Assembly (NCBI GenBank): GCA_934215475.1
Contig: CAKPZY010000017.1
Location: 1-38,566, forward strand
Source: an uncultured Ligilactobacillus sp.
GTDB lineage: Bacteria > Bacillota > Bacilli > Lactobacillales > Lactobacillaceae
Direction of reading: 5' to 3'
Length of the DNA: 38,566 nt
Each line of letters begins with the position of its first letter. Positions within the stretch are counted from its first letter, which is position 1. Shown here piece by piece: positions 7,792 to 15,010 of the stretch. The notes beneath the pieces are model-generated. The model was not told the origin of the DNA, searched no databases, and worked only from the letters and a program-made list of their open reading frames with translations. Position numbers and translations under genes: made by a program.

Positions 7792-8547
7792 TTATCCGAA
7801 GCGACCACTAAGATAGTCATCGGTTTCTTTTTGTTGCGGTTCCACAAAAATTCTTTTTGTCTTTCCAGTTTCGATCAAACTTCCAGTTAAGAAAAATGAA
7901 GTGGTATCCGAAATACGAGATGCTTGCTGCAAATTATGAGTCACGATCAAACAAGTATAGTCTTCTCGCAAAGTCAAAAGCATCTCTTCAATCAAATTAC
8001 TCGAAACAGGATCCAGTGCGCTGGTTGGTTCATCCAACAAAATAACAGACGGTTTGACGGCTAGCACACGCGCAATACAAACTCTTTGTTGCTGCCCTCC
8101 GGACAATGATAAGGCACTTTTACTCAAATCATCTTTGATTTCATCCCAAACAGCAGCTTGGCGCATACTTGTTTCGACTCTTTCATCGATAAATTCCTTA
8201 TCTTTATGTCCACTTAATTTTAACCCATAGGAAACATTATCGTAAATAGAAAATGGAAAGGGATTTGGCTGTTGGAACACCATCCCCACTTTTTTCCTTA
8301 ATTCGACGGTATCAGTCTTAGGGCCATAAATATTGGTACCGCCGATCTCTATTTGACCGGTAATTCTAACGCTCGGTATCAAATCATTCATTCGATTTAA
8401 ACAACGAAGATAAGTCGATTTTCCACACCCTGAGGGCCCAATCAAAGCATGGATCCCCTTATCGGGAAAAGTCAGGTTTATACCCTTAAGTGCTTCATTT
8501 TCACCGTAATACAGATGCACATTACGAGTAGAAATATAATTGCTCAC
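7792..8547 (-). CDS. pstB: Phosphate ABC transporter ATP-binding protein PstB (second copy)
   Basis: ATPase driving phosphate import through PstCA. 251 aa. Walker [10 protein letters not shown] (37-45), signature LSGGQQQR (148-155) and Walker B VILLDEP (168-174) are intact. Start is GTG at 8547 with GGAGGG upstream. It follows another pstB; two tandem PstB ATPases are common in Firmicutes and are thought to be interchangeable or to form a heterodimer. Confidence 0.95.
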   Translation of the reverse strand: MSNYISTRNVHLYYGENEALKGINLTFPDKGIHALIGPSGCGKSTYLRCLNRMNDLIPSVRITGQIEIGGTNIYGPKTDTVELRKKVGMVFQQPNPFPFSIYDNVSYGLKLSGHKDKEFIDERVETSMRQAAVWDEIKDDLSKSALSLSGGQQQRVCIARVLAVKPSVILLDEPTSALDPVSSNLIEEMLLTLREDYTCLIVTHNLQQASRISDTTSFFLTGSLIETGKTKRIFVEPQQKETDDYLSGRFG

Positions 8548-8588
8548 TATGTTTTACCCTCCACATCCTTACAAATGCCTCATATAAT

Positions 8589-9398
8589 TTAACCAAAGTT
8601 GCCGGAAACATAATCTTCTGTTGCCTGTTTTTTTGGAAATGTAAACACGTTTTTTGTTTTATCGTATTCGATCACATGTCCAAGATGGAAAAAAGCCGTA
8701 TAGTCGCTCACACGCGAAGCCTGTTGCATATTGTGTGTCACTATAATAATAGTATAATGCTTTTTGAGCTCCATCATCGTCTCTTCTACTTTCAACGTAG
8801 AGATCGGGTCCAATGCACTAGCTGGCTCATCCATCAAAAGGATGTCCGGTTGCATAGCGATCGCGCGTGCAATACACAATCTTTGCTGTTGGCCGCCGGA
8901 TAATTCTAAAGCGCTCCGATCTAAAATATCTTTGACCTCGTCCCATAAGGCAGCTGCTTTTAAACTATTTTCAACAATTTCTGCCAGCTTTTTTTTATTT
9001 CTGAGCCCATTTTCCTTGATTGCAAAAGTAATATTTTCTCGGATAGATTTAGAGAACGGATTTGGTCTTTGAAAAACCATGCCAATGTGTTTTCTCATTT
9101 CATAAACATTGATCTGAGCAGAATTAATATCCAAACCGCGGTACCAAATATTCCCCGAAACTCGGGCTATACCATCGTTCATGCGATTTAATGAGCGCAG
9201 AAACGTTGATTTTCCAGAACCTGAGGCGCCGATCAGTGCAGTGATCTGGTAACGCTCAAATTGCAAAGAACCATCGAAAAATGCATGATTACTGCCATAG
9301 TATACTTGCAAATTCTTAGTAGTTATGGCTAATTCATGTTCTTTTTGGTCAAAGTCTTTGATCGCCGTATCATTTAAATCATATTTTCCAACATCCAT
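8589..9398 (-). CDS. pstB: Phosphate ABC transporter ATP-binding protein PstB (first copy)
   Basis: 269-aa PstB paralogue with a ~22-residue N-terminal extension rich in charged residues. Walker A is GASGSGKST (57-65), signature LSGGQQQR (166-173) and Walker B ILLMDEP (186-192). The ATG at 9398 has GGAGGG 6 nt upstream. It lies 15 bp after pstA and 41 bp before the second pstB. Both copies keep every ATPase motif, so neither looks degenerate. Confidence 0.95.
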   Translation of the reverse strand: MDVGKYDLNDTAIKDFDQKEHELAITTKNLQVYYGSNHAFFDGSLQFERYQITALIGASGSGKSTFLRSLNRMNDGIARVSGNIWYRGLDINSAQINVYEMRKHIGMVFQRPNPFSKSIRENITFAIKENGLRNKKKLAEIVENSLKAAALWDEVKDILDRSALELSGGQQQRLCIARAIAMQPDILLMDEPASALDPISTLKVEETMMELKKHYTIIIVTHNMQQASRVSDYTAFFHLGHVIEYDKTKNVFTFPKKQATEDYVSGNFG

Positions 9399-9413
9399 AT
9401 GCGACCCTCCATT

Positions 9414-10304
9414 CTATTTTCCCGCAGCCGTGAATTTTTGGTACAATTTGTTGCCTAAATATCTAGCAGAAAGATTAAAGATCAAGACCACAATGATCAA
9501 TACTGCAGAAGTTCCTGCGGAAACTGCAGCTGCATCAGGCATGATCCCCTCTGAGTTGATTTTCCAAATATGGACGGCTAATGTTTCAGCAGGACGACTC
9601 CAATTTAATGGACTCGCGGAATTGAACGGATTCCAATTCGTAAAATCAATCGTTGAAGCACTTTGCCCGGCAGTATAAATCAAAGCAGCAGCCTCACCGA
9701 AAACACGACCGGCACCAAGAACTATCCCAGTTATGATCCCTGGCAAGGCCTCTGGGATTATCACTTTGACAACTGTTCGCCACTTTGACAAACCTAAAGC
9801 AAGTCCAGCCTCTCGTTGCAGGTCAGAAACAGCATTTAATGATTCTTCAATATTACGAGTCAGTAACGGCAAGTTGAAAAATGTCAGTGCAATGGCCCCT
9901 GCGATAATCGAAAAGCCTAATTTAAATTCCACTACGAACAATAAAAAGCCAAACAGTCCAACAACAACTGATGGTAATGAACTCAAGATCTCGATCGCCA
10001 TCCTAACAATTTCTGTTAGCCAATTTTTCGGAGCATATTCTGCCAAGAATATACCTGCTCCAAGGGAAATTGGAAAAGAGATCACTAGTGTTAAAATCAG
10101 TAAATAAAAAGAATTAAACAACTGGTAAGCTATACCGCCGCCAGCAATAAACTCTTGCGCAGGTGAAGTCAGAAAATGCCAAGAAATATGCGGCAGTCCT
10201 TGGAGTAAAATACGGCCCAGTAGAAAAGCAAGTATCACTACGACCAGACCCGCAATCGCTTTAATCAGTATAATTGCGAGATCATTGGATTTTTTTGGAT
10301 CCAC
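9414..10304 (-). CDS. pstA: Phosphate ABC transporter permease PstA
   Basis: 296-aa inner permease with about six membrane helices. The coupling (EAA) loop region is visible around ESLNAVSDLQREAGLALGLS, ending in the conserved ALGLSKW. GTG start at 10304, preceded by AAAGGGGCGG; the G of the pstC stop is shared, so the two frames overlap by one base. It forms the phosphate channel with PstC. Confidence 0.95.
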   Translation of the reverse strand: MDPKKSNDLAIILIKAIAGLVVVILAFLLGRILLQGLPHISWHFLTSPAQEFIAGGGIAYQLFNSFYLLILTLVISFPISLGAGIFLAEYAPKNWLTEIVRMAIEILSSLPSVVVGLFGFLLFVVEFKLGFSIIAGAIALTFFNLPLLTRNIEESLNAVSDLQREAGLALGLSKWRTVVKVIIPEALPGIITGIVLGAGRVFGEAAALIYTAGQSASTIDFTNWNPFNSASPLNWSRPAETLAVHIWKINSEGIMPDAAAVSAGTSAVLIIVVLIFNLSARYLGNKLYQKFTAAGK

Positions 10305-11221
10305 TATAACCGCCCCTTTCTACCGACCCATTTTACTAGAAGATTAAATACCAGTGACATCAGCAATAATACCAACGCAAGTGACCACAACGCATTATTA
10401 CCGACAGTCCCCATGACCGTATTGCCTATTCCCATCGTCAAAACACTAGTTAATGTGGAAGATGCGGACAACAATCCTTTAGGCATGAGCGTAGCATTTC
10501 CTATAACCATCTGAACAGCTAAAGCTTCGCCAAAAGCACGAGCCATCCCGAAGATCACAGCGGTCAAAATACCTGGCATAGCGGCTCTTAAAAGTACCTT
10601 ATAAATAGTCTGCCATTCAGTAGCTCCTAGTGCTAGAGAAGCCGATTTATAATATTTTGGCACGGCACGTAAACTATCTTCTGTCATGGATGTCACAGTA
10701 GGCAAAACCATTACGAATAATACAAACGCTCCTGAAAGTATCCCGTAGCCAGAACCTCCAAAATGCTGTCTGACAAAGGGAACGACGACATTTAAACCAA
10801 TGAACCCGTATACCACAGAGGGAATACCTACCAGCAGCTCAGTAACTGCTTGTAAAAAACGATGACCGCGTTTGCTGGCAATTTCTGTCATATACAAAGC
10901 AGTGCCAATTGCAAAAGGAGTGGCAAACAATACCGCCAAAAATGTCACTCCAAAAGAACCCACGATCATAGGCAAAGCGCCAACCAACGGTTTGCCATCT
11001 TTGCCAATTGCTGTTGGTGACCAGTCAGTCGTGAACAAAAAGTCTTTTAAACTTGCATGATCTTTAGTAAATGTTGCCACTCCTTTAGAAGCAACAAAAG
11101 CAAAAATGGAAATAACCACCAGCACGATCAAAAAAATACAAGTATAGCTTAATATTTGGCCAGTGATCTCTTGCCGTGTTTCTTTGGATCTGTTTTGAAT
11201 TTTTTCCTTAATTGGATCCAT
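10304..11221 (-). CDS. pstC: Phosphate ABC transporter permease PstC
   Basis: 305-aa permease with about six membrane helices and the binding-protein-dependent transport motif (EDSLRAVPKYYKSASLALGA ending in the EAA-loop ALGATEW). I choose ATG at 11221, 6 nt after AGAGGTG. The GTG at 11230 lies in that site. It pairs with PstA, and is translationally coupled to it by a one-base overlap. Confidence 0.94.
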   Translation of the reverse strand: MDPIKEKIQNRSKETRQEITGQILSYTCIFLIVLVVISIFAFVASKGVATFTKDHASLKDFLFTTDWSPTAIGKDGKPLVGALPMIVGSFGVTFLAVLFATPFAIGTALYMTEIASKRGHRFLQAVTELLVGIPSVVYGFIGLNVVVPFVRQHFGGSGYGILSGAFVLFVMVLPTVTSMTEDSLRAVPKYYKSASLALGATEWQTIYKVLLRAAMPGILTAVIFGMARAFGEALAVQMVIGNATLMPKGLLSASSTLTSVLTMGIGNTVMGTVGNNALWSLALVLLLMSLVFNLLVKWVGRKGRL

Positions 11222-11236
11222 AATTGACACCTCTCT

Positions 11237-12100
11237 TTACTTCCGGGTAACATTTCCATTTTGATCTTTTTGAACCTGCATAGACCTTAAAGAAATATAA
11301 TGGAGCCTTTTTAACAATTGCTCCTGTATCTTGTCGGATTTTGTTAAATATTTAATGAAAGCTGTTGTTTCAGCAGAAGGGTGTTTTTTAGTGTACATAT
11401 GCTCATAACCCCATAATTTCCACTTATTTGTCGTAACATTTGCTTCAGTTGGAGCAACATTATTGATTTTTAAGGAAACAAAGGTATTTTTCAAATAAGG
11501 AAATGAAACGTAACTGATCGCTCCTGGAGTATCTGCAACCATATGCTGAACTGAACCATTTGAATCCTGCTCTTGTGCATGCATTTTTTTGACCCCTTGA
11601 GTAACCTCATTGTCAAAGATGGCACGCGTACCGCTGCCTTGCGCCCTGTCAATGACCACGATTTTTACATTGGCTCCACCCAACTGTTTCCAGTTCGTAT
11701 ATTGGCCAGTAAAAATTTTCTGAAGTTGAGATAAACTAACGTTAGTTACGCCAGCTTGCTTATTCACAATTGGAGCAATGCCCACTACTGCTATCTTGTG
11801 ATCGAGCAATTTTGTTTCATCGATCCCTTTTTGCTGTGCAGCAAAGATATCAGAGTTGCCAACATCTACAGCCCCGCTTTGAACTTGGCTCAATCCAGTA
11901 CCAGACCCGCCGCCTTGAACTGTGATTTTCTGCTCAGTATGATTTTTTTGGTACTCGTGCGCTCCCATCTCGACGATCGGCTGCATAGCACTGGAGCCAA
12001 CCACTTGGATCGGATGAGGCTCTTTACCATTATGAGCAGAACATCCTGCTAAAACAAAAAAAATGGTCACAACTACCCATATTAATTTATTTTTTTTCAT
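11237..12100 (-). CDS. pstS: Phosphate-binding lipoprotein PstS
   Basis: 287-aa extracellular phosphate receptor anchored by lipid. The signal peptide ends in lipobox LAGC (17-20), so Cys20 is the predicted acylated residue. VVGSSAMQPIVE, GGGSGTGLSQVQSGAVD and RAQGSGTRAIFD are the phosphate-binding loops of the family. First gene of the six-gene operon pstS-pstC-pstA-pstB-pstB-phoU. No phoP/phoR lies in the window. Confidence 0.95.
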   Translation of the reverse strand: MKKNKLIWVVVTIFFVLAGCSAHNGKEPHPIQVVGSSAMQPIVEMGAHEYQKNHTEQKITVQGGGSGTGLSQVQSGAVDVGNSDIFAAQQKGIDETKLLDHKIAVVGIAPIVNKQAGVTNVSLSQLQKIFTGQYTNWKQLGGANVKIVVIDRAQGSGTRAIFDNEVTQGVKKMHAQEQDSNGSVQHMVADTPGAISYVSFPYLKNTFVSLKINNVAPTEANVTTNKWKLWGYEHMYTKKHPSAETTAFIKYLTKSDKIQEQLLKRLHYISLRSMQVQKDQNGNVTRK

Positions 12101-12139
12101 AGTTATTCTTTCCCTTCGTTTTTTATTTTATCGATATTA

Positions 12140-12178
12140 TGTAACATTTACTCATCCTTTATGTAAAGAATAAGTAAA
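12140..12178 (-). promoter_or_regulatory. Pho-box-like repeats in the pst leader
   Basis: On the plus strand TGTAAC (12140), TGTAAA (12162) and AGTAAA (12173) sit in register at 11- and 22-bp spacing. On the coding strand they read as TTTACT/TTTACA/GTTACA. PhoP of Bacillus binds TTAACA-type repeats with an 11-bp period, so this suits activation under phosphate starvation. A CATAAT -10-like hexamer overlaps the last repeat, and no -35 is apparent, as is usual for Pho promoters. Confidence 0.5.
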
Positions 12179-12195
12179 GAAATAGATTTTCAGAC

Positions 12196-12245
12196 AGTAA
12201 AAGAGCCAACATTATCAAAAAATTGAAAATGTTGGCTCTTTTACT
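12196..12245. terminator. Strong hairpin terminator after tRNA-Asn
   Basis: Perfect 18-bp arms (12196-12213 and 12228-12245) with a 14-nt loop; the stem itself contains the A and T runs. It ends the minus-strand tRNA-Asn transcript before the pst promoter. Confidence 0.85.
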
Positions 12246-12251
12246 AAAAAA

Positions 12252-12323
12252 CTGCTCAGGCTGGGTTCGAACCAGCGACCTCTTGATTAACAGTCAATTA
12301 TTCTACCACTGAACTACTGAGCA
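12252..12323 (-). tRNA. tRNA-Asn(GTT)
   Basis: 72-nt cloverleaf on the minus strand. The acceptor TGCTCAG pairs with CTGAGCA, discriminator G. The anticodon loop CTGTTAA carries GTT. The T arm CTGG-TTCGAAC-CCAG is intact. No CCA is encoded. It is a single tRNA, not part of a cluster. Confidence 0.93.
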
Positions 12324-12346
12324 ATAAAGTTAATAATGTCTGAAGT

Positions 12347-12371
12347 AAAAATCACGGAAGTAAAACCTCCG
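12347..12371 (-). terminator. Small hairpin with T-tract upstream of tRNA-Asn
   Basis: On the minus strand CGGAGG-TTTTA-CTTCCG (one G-T pair) is followed by TGATTTTTA. It could terminate the 102-aa gene's transcript. A wider inverted pair of about 10 nt (AAGTTAATAA near 12327-12336 and TTATTAACTT near 12375-12384) brackets it. Confidence 0.4.
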
Positions 12372-12411
12372 CCTTTATTAACTTAACATTAACTGTTATA
12401 ACATAAATCAC

Positions 12412-12417
12412 ATTATA
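12412..12417 (-). promoter_or_regulatory. Possible tRNA-Asn promoter (-10)
   Basis: A perfect TATAAT on the minus strand about 90 bp before the tRNA; the -35 region (TTTATA or TTATAG) is poor. If it is the true promoter, transcription must pass the small hairpin at 12347-12371. Confidence 0.3.
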
Positions 12418-12568
12418 TTGTAAACATATTTTTGCTATAAAATTCTTTTTCTACAACGAACTTAACCCTGGAAAAATTAAAACAACCGCTGCACTGCTTT
12501 CGTACAACATACTCCCAAACAATTCACGTCATATCTTTCGAAATTTATTTAAAGCACAAAGAAGTGAT

Positions 12569-12877
12569 TTATGCAATGTGATTGTCCCGCAAAATTGACT
12601 GCACAACCTGCTCCATCTCAGGAGTTCTTTTCCATTCATCAAAATGGTCCATTTGTTCAGTAGGCATATTAAAATTCTGATTAACATATGCCTCATATTG
12701 GGCCACACTAGTTGAGCGAGGAATATTTAGTTGAACGATCCGAACACTTTTAATAAAACCCTTAATAGCGGCCAACTCTGCACGGCCGTTTTGAACCATA
12801 TTGGAAATTTCATAATAACGTGATCCATCATTTCTAGTGATCTCCTCGATCAACGTCAAAACTTCATTACTCACCAT
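12569..12877 (-). CDS. Small hypothetical protein, 102 aa
   Basis: I do not recognise the family. It is a soluble, mixed-charge protein with no signal peptide or membrane segment; predicted helices occur around EVLTLIEEI and in the C-terminal half (EMEQVVQSILRDN). The gene looks real: a consensus promoter lies at 12904-12933, AAAGGTG is 6 nt before the ATG, and the length exceeds chance for this gap. It is transcribed alone, between tRNA-Asn and the candidate small RNA. Confidence 0.75.
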   Translation of the reverse strand: MVSNEVLTLIEEITRNDGSRYYEISNMVQNGRAELAAIKGFIKSVRIVQLNIPRSTSVAQYEAYVNQNFNMPTEQMDHFDEWKRTPEMEQVVQSILRDNHIA

Positions 12878-12903
12878 TCACAACACCTTTCACCTGACAA
12901 TTA

Positions 12904-12933
12904 ATTATAAACAGGACAAAGGCCGTCTGTCAA
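12904..12933 (-). promoter_or_regulatory. Consensus promoter of the 102-aa gene
   Basis: On the minus strand both hexamers are perfect: TTGACA (12928-12933), 18-bp spacer, TATAAT (12904-12909). The -35 overlaps the T-tract of the preceding terminator, so the 102-aa gene is a separate transcription unit from the one upstream. Confidence 0.8.
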
Positions 12934-13015
12934 AAAACCACCGACAGAATTTCTGTCGGTGGCGGCATAAGAGAGAAAGAGAATTGATTAGAAGGTAAAT
13001 TACTAAATACCTTAC
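12931..13015 (-). ncRNA. Candidate small regulatory RNA, about 85 nt
   Basis: A short transcription unit with no plausible reading frame. It runs from a near-consensus promoter (13022-13050) to a strong terminator (12932-12962). In order on the minus strand: a 5' hairpin with arms AAGGTA/TACCTT (12992-13013), a C/U-rich unpaired linker containing TTCTCTTTCTCTCTT (about 12969-12983), then the 11-bp GC-rich terminator stem and six T. A C/U-rich linker between two hairpins is the layout of sRNAs that pair with Shine-Dalgarno sequences, such as Staphylococcus aureus RsaI, which CcpA represses. A cre-like site covers the promoter. No RNA family is recognised; expression is unproven. Confidence 0.55.
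12932..12962 (-). terminator. Terminator of the candidate sRNA
   Basis: Arms CCACCGACAGA (12938-12948) and TCTGTCGGTGG (12952-12962) pair perfectly over 11 bp with a 3-nt loop. On the minus strand TTTTTT (12937 down to 12932) follows. There is no T-tract on the plus side, so it acts leftward only. Confidence 0.9.
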
Positions 13016-13021
13016 GAAGTA

Positions 13022-13050
13022 AGTATAGTCCATGTTGAAAGCGGTGTCAA
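13022..13050 (-). promoter_or_regulatory. Strong promoter of the candidate sRNA
   Basis: On the minus strand TTGACA (13045-13050), 17-bp spacer and TATACT (13022-13027). Immediately upstream lies an A/T-only stretch (about 13051-13070), a likely UP element. No ribosome site or open frame follows. Confidence 0.8.
13036..13049. promoter_or_regulatory. cre-like site over the sRNA promoter
   Basis: TGAAAGCGGTGTCA fits the relaxed cre consensus TGNNANCGNTNNCA at all fixed positions, but departs from the strict version at two. It covers the spacer and most of the -35, where CcpA would block RNA polymerase. Repression in the presence of preferred sugar is inferred. Confidence 0.5.
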
Positions 13051-13215
13051 TAAAAACAAAAAAATATTTTGATATGGAGCGAACATAACTAACCAAAATC
13101 ACAGACTTGTAGTTCTTATTGTTGCTCAGACCACAACAAAATACGAAATTTTATTCGGATCCTTACACTTCTGCGATCATGTTGACAAATTATATTAGAA
13201 AATTTACCTTTTCCT
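13051..13215. other. AT-rich divergent region
   Basis: 165 bp between the minus-strand sRNA promoter and the plus-strand promoter of the 82-aa protein. It has A/T tracts next to the sRNA promoter, an isolated TTGACA (13182-13187, plus) and a minus-strand TATAAT-like hexamer near 13189-13194; neither has a partner at the right distance. No reading frame is supported. Confidence 0.4.
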
Positions 13216-13245
13216 TTGAAATTTTTCAACTATCCATAATATAAT
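13216..13245 (+). promoter_or_regulatory. Promoter of the 82-aa membrane protein
   Basis: TTGAAA (13216-13221), 18-bp spacer and TATAAT (13240-13245), about 40 bp before the start codon. Confidence 0.65.
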
Positions 13246-13286
13246 AGGCTATGTTTCAGGTTCGTTAACCGAGGGAGGAATGCTCA

Positions 13287-13535
13287 ATGATAAACAAAAA
13301 GCAATTACATATCAGTCAGAAACTTGCTTCTATTCTGATCCTCATCCAAATTTTTCTTAAAATCATTCATTTTTCTTCCTTGGTAGCTGGTCTTTCAATG
13401 CTTTTTGCACTTTTCCAGGCTTGGGCGATCTTGCTGATTATAGCATTCTTGTGTCTCTACCATTTCCTGCTCACCAGCATTTTCTATTTAATTCTTCGAA
13501 TTTTAAACTATACTTTCAACTTGATTTATCGCTAA
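13287..13535 (+). CDS. Small hydrophobic membrane protein, 82 aa
   Basis: No known family is recognised. After a short basic N-terminus (MINKKQLHISQK) almost the whole chain is hydrophobic, consistent with two or three membrane helices at roughly 13-33, 36-58 and 60-80. Aromatic residues are many and acidic residues absent. The gene has its own promoter, an excellent ribosome site (GGGAGGA, 6 nt before ATG) and its own terminator, so it is a complete transcription unit. It is the only plus-strand gene among the minus-strand genes of the first 17 kb and diverges from the candidate sRNA. Confidence 0.75.
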   Translation: MINKKQLHISQKLASILILIQIFLKIIHFSSLVAGLSMLFALFQAWAILLIIAFLCLYHFLLTSIFYLILRILNYTFNLIYR

Positions 13536-13582
13536 AAAAGGTTCCGACAGTTGATCAATGTTCAACTGCCGGAACCTTTTTT
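13534..13582. terminator. Bidirectional terminator between the 82-aa gene and glmM
   Basis: AAAAAAGGTTCCG-CAGTTGA pairs with TTCAACTG-CGGAACCTTTTTT (13534-13554 and 13561-13582), about 20 bp with one mismatch. A/T runs at both ends let it stop transcription from either side. The TAA of the plus-strand gene is at its edge. Confidence 0.9.
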
Positions 13583-13603
13583 GCCGCAAATCACAAATTA
13601 TTC

Positions 13604-14956
13604 TTATATACCAACTTCTGCTTTAACTACTGCAACAATTTCACTAACATAGTCGTGGACTAAGTCCTCGGTAGAAGCTTCAGCCATGACACGTAATAGG
13701 TTTTCCGTTCCACTAGGACGAACTAATACACGTCCTTCGCCATCCATCTTATCCTGGACTTCTGCTATTTTATCTTTTATTTTTTGATTATTAAGTGCCT
13801 TTTGTTTATCTTGAACTTTTACATTTACCAATTCTTGAGGATAAGTATGGACTTCCTCGGCTAATTCGGAAAGCTTCTTGCCTGTTTGCTTCATAACATT
13901 TAGCAATTGTAAAGCAGTAAGCATACCGTCTCCAGTAGTGTTGAGGTCTAAAAATACAACATGCCCAGATTGTTCACCGCCAAGATTGTATCCATTTTTC
14001 AACATTTCTTCAACTACGTACCGGTCTCCCACCTTGGTTTTGACTGAAACCAGAGAAGCCTTTTTCATAGCTTTGTACATGCCTAAGTTGCTCATGACAG
14101 TTGTCACGATCGTATCTTTCTTCAATCGTCCGCGTTCATCCATAAACTTACCGCAAATGTACATGATCTTGTCGCCATCAACAATTTGACCATTTTCATC
14201 GACAGCAATACACCGATCACCATCACCATCAAAAGCTACCCCCACTTGGGCACCCTTTTCTACAACAAACTTGCTGAGAGCTTCAGGGTGAGTTGAACCC
14301 ACCTCATTATTGATATTTAATCCATCTGGGCTAGTTGCCATAGTGTCAAAATCAGCCCCAAGGTCTGCAAAAAGATTAGAAACTATGGCACTGGTCGAGC
14401 CATTAGCACCATCGATCGCAACATGCATGCCCTCCAAATCATCTGGAATAGTTTGCTCCAAAAACTGAACATACTTCAGCGCGCCCTCATGATATTCGCT
14501 GATGAGGCCTAAGCCGTGCGCAGATGGCCGCGGTAATGTGTCCGTTTCTCGGTCTAATAATTCTTCAATTTCTTCTTCCTTAGCATCTGATAACTTATAC
14601 CCGTCTCCGCCAAAGAATTTGATTCCATTGTCTTGTACTGGATTATGAGAAGCAGAAATCATAACTCCTGCATCTGCATCTTGCAAGCGCACCAAATATG
14701 CTACGCCCGGTGTGGTAATGACACCCAAAGGAAAAACCTCGATGCCAACCGATAATAAGCCGGCAACTAAAGCCTCTTGCAGCATTTCACCGGAAATCCG
14801 TGTATCACGAGCAACCAAAACACGAGCTGCTTTATTAGGATCCTTTTTATGTTTAGTTAAAACGTAACCCCCACAACGCCCTAATTTAAAAGCTAATTCA
14901 GGGGTCAAGGACTCATTTGCAATGCCCCTAACACCGTCCGTACCAAAATATTTCAT
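13604..14956 (-). CDS. glmM: Phosphoglucosamine mutase GlmM
   Basis: Converts glucosamine-6-phosphate to glucosamine-1-phosphate for peptidoglycan precursor synthesis. 450 aa, normal length. The active-site phosphoserine is Ser103 in ISASHNP, the metal loop is DGDGDR (243-248), and the C-terminal phosphate loop VRPSGTE is present. TTAGGAG precedes the ATG. It is last in the conserved cdaA-cdaR-glmM operon; GlmM is known to bind and inhibit CdaA in Firmicutes, linking wall synthesis to c-di-AMP. Confidence 0.97.
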   Translation of the reverse strand: MKYFGTDGVRGIANESLTPELAFKLGRCGGYVLTKHKKDPNKAARVLVARDTRISGEMLQEALVAGLLSVGIEVFPLGVITTPGVAYLVRLQDADAGVMISASHNPVQDNGIKFFGGDGYKLSDAKEEEIEELLDRETDTLPRPSAHGLGLISEYHEGALKYVQFLEQTIPDDLEGMHVAIDGANGSTSAIVSNLFADLGADFDTMATSPDGLNINNEVGSTHPEALSKFVVEKGAQVGVAFDGDGDRCIAVDENGQIVDGDKIMYICGKFMDERGRLKKDTIVTTVMSNLGMYKAMKKASLVSVKTKVGDRYVVEEMLKNGYNLGGEQSGHVVFLDLNTTGDGMLTALQLLNVMKQTGKKLSELAEEVHTYPQELVNVKVQDKQKALNNQKIKDKIAEVQDKMDGEGRVLVRPSGTENLLRVMAEASTEDLVHDYVSEIVAVVKAEVGI

Positions 14957-15010
14957 CGTTATTGCTCCTAACTAAAAAGTATATTTCATTATATAAATCT
15001 CATGCAGGTT

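Noticed and set aside
8589..9398. First pstB copy as a possible pseudogene or recent duplication
   Set aside because: All ATPase motifs are intact and the two copies are clearly diverged; tandem pstB genes are usual in Firmicutes.
12932..12970. 12-codon frame inside the sRNA terminator on the minus strand
   Set aside because: No ribosome site; preceded only by the C/U-rich linker and encoded mostly by the terminator stem.
12905..13102. 65-codon minus-strand frame over the candidate sRNA
   Set aside because: It crosses two promoters and a terminator, has no ribosome site, and its codons are explained by these signals.
13182..13187. Isolated TTGACA on the plus strand before the 82-aa gene
   Set aside because: No -10 at 16-19 bp; the TTGAAA-18-TATAAT pair downstream is better placed.
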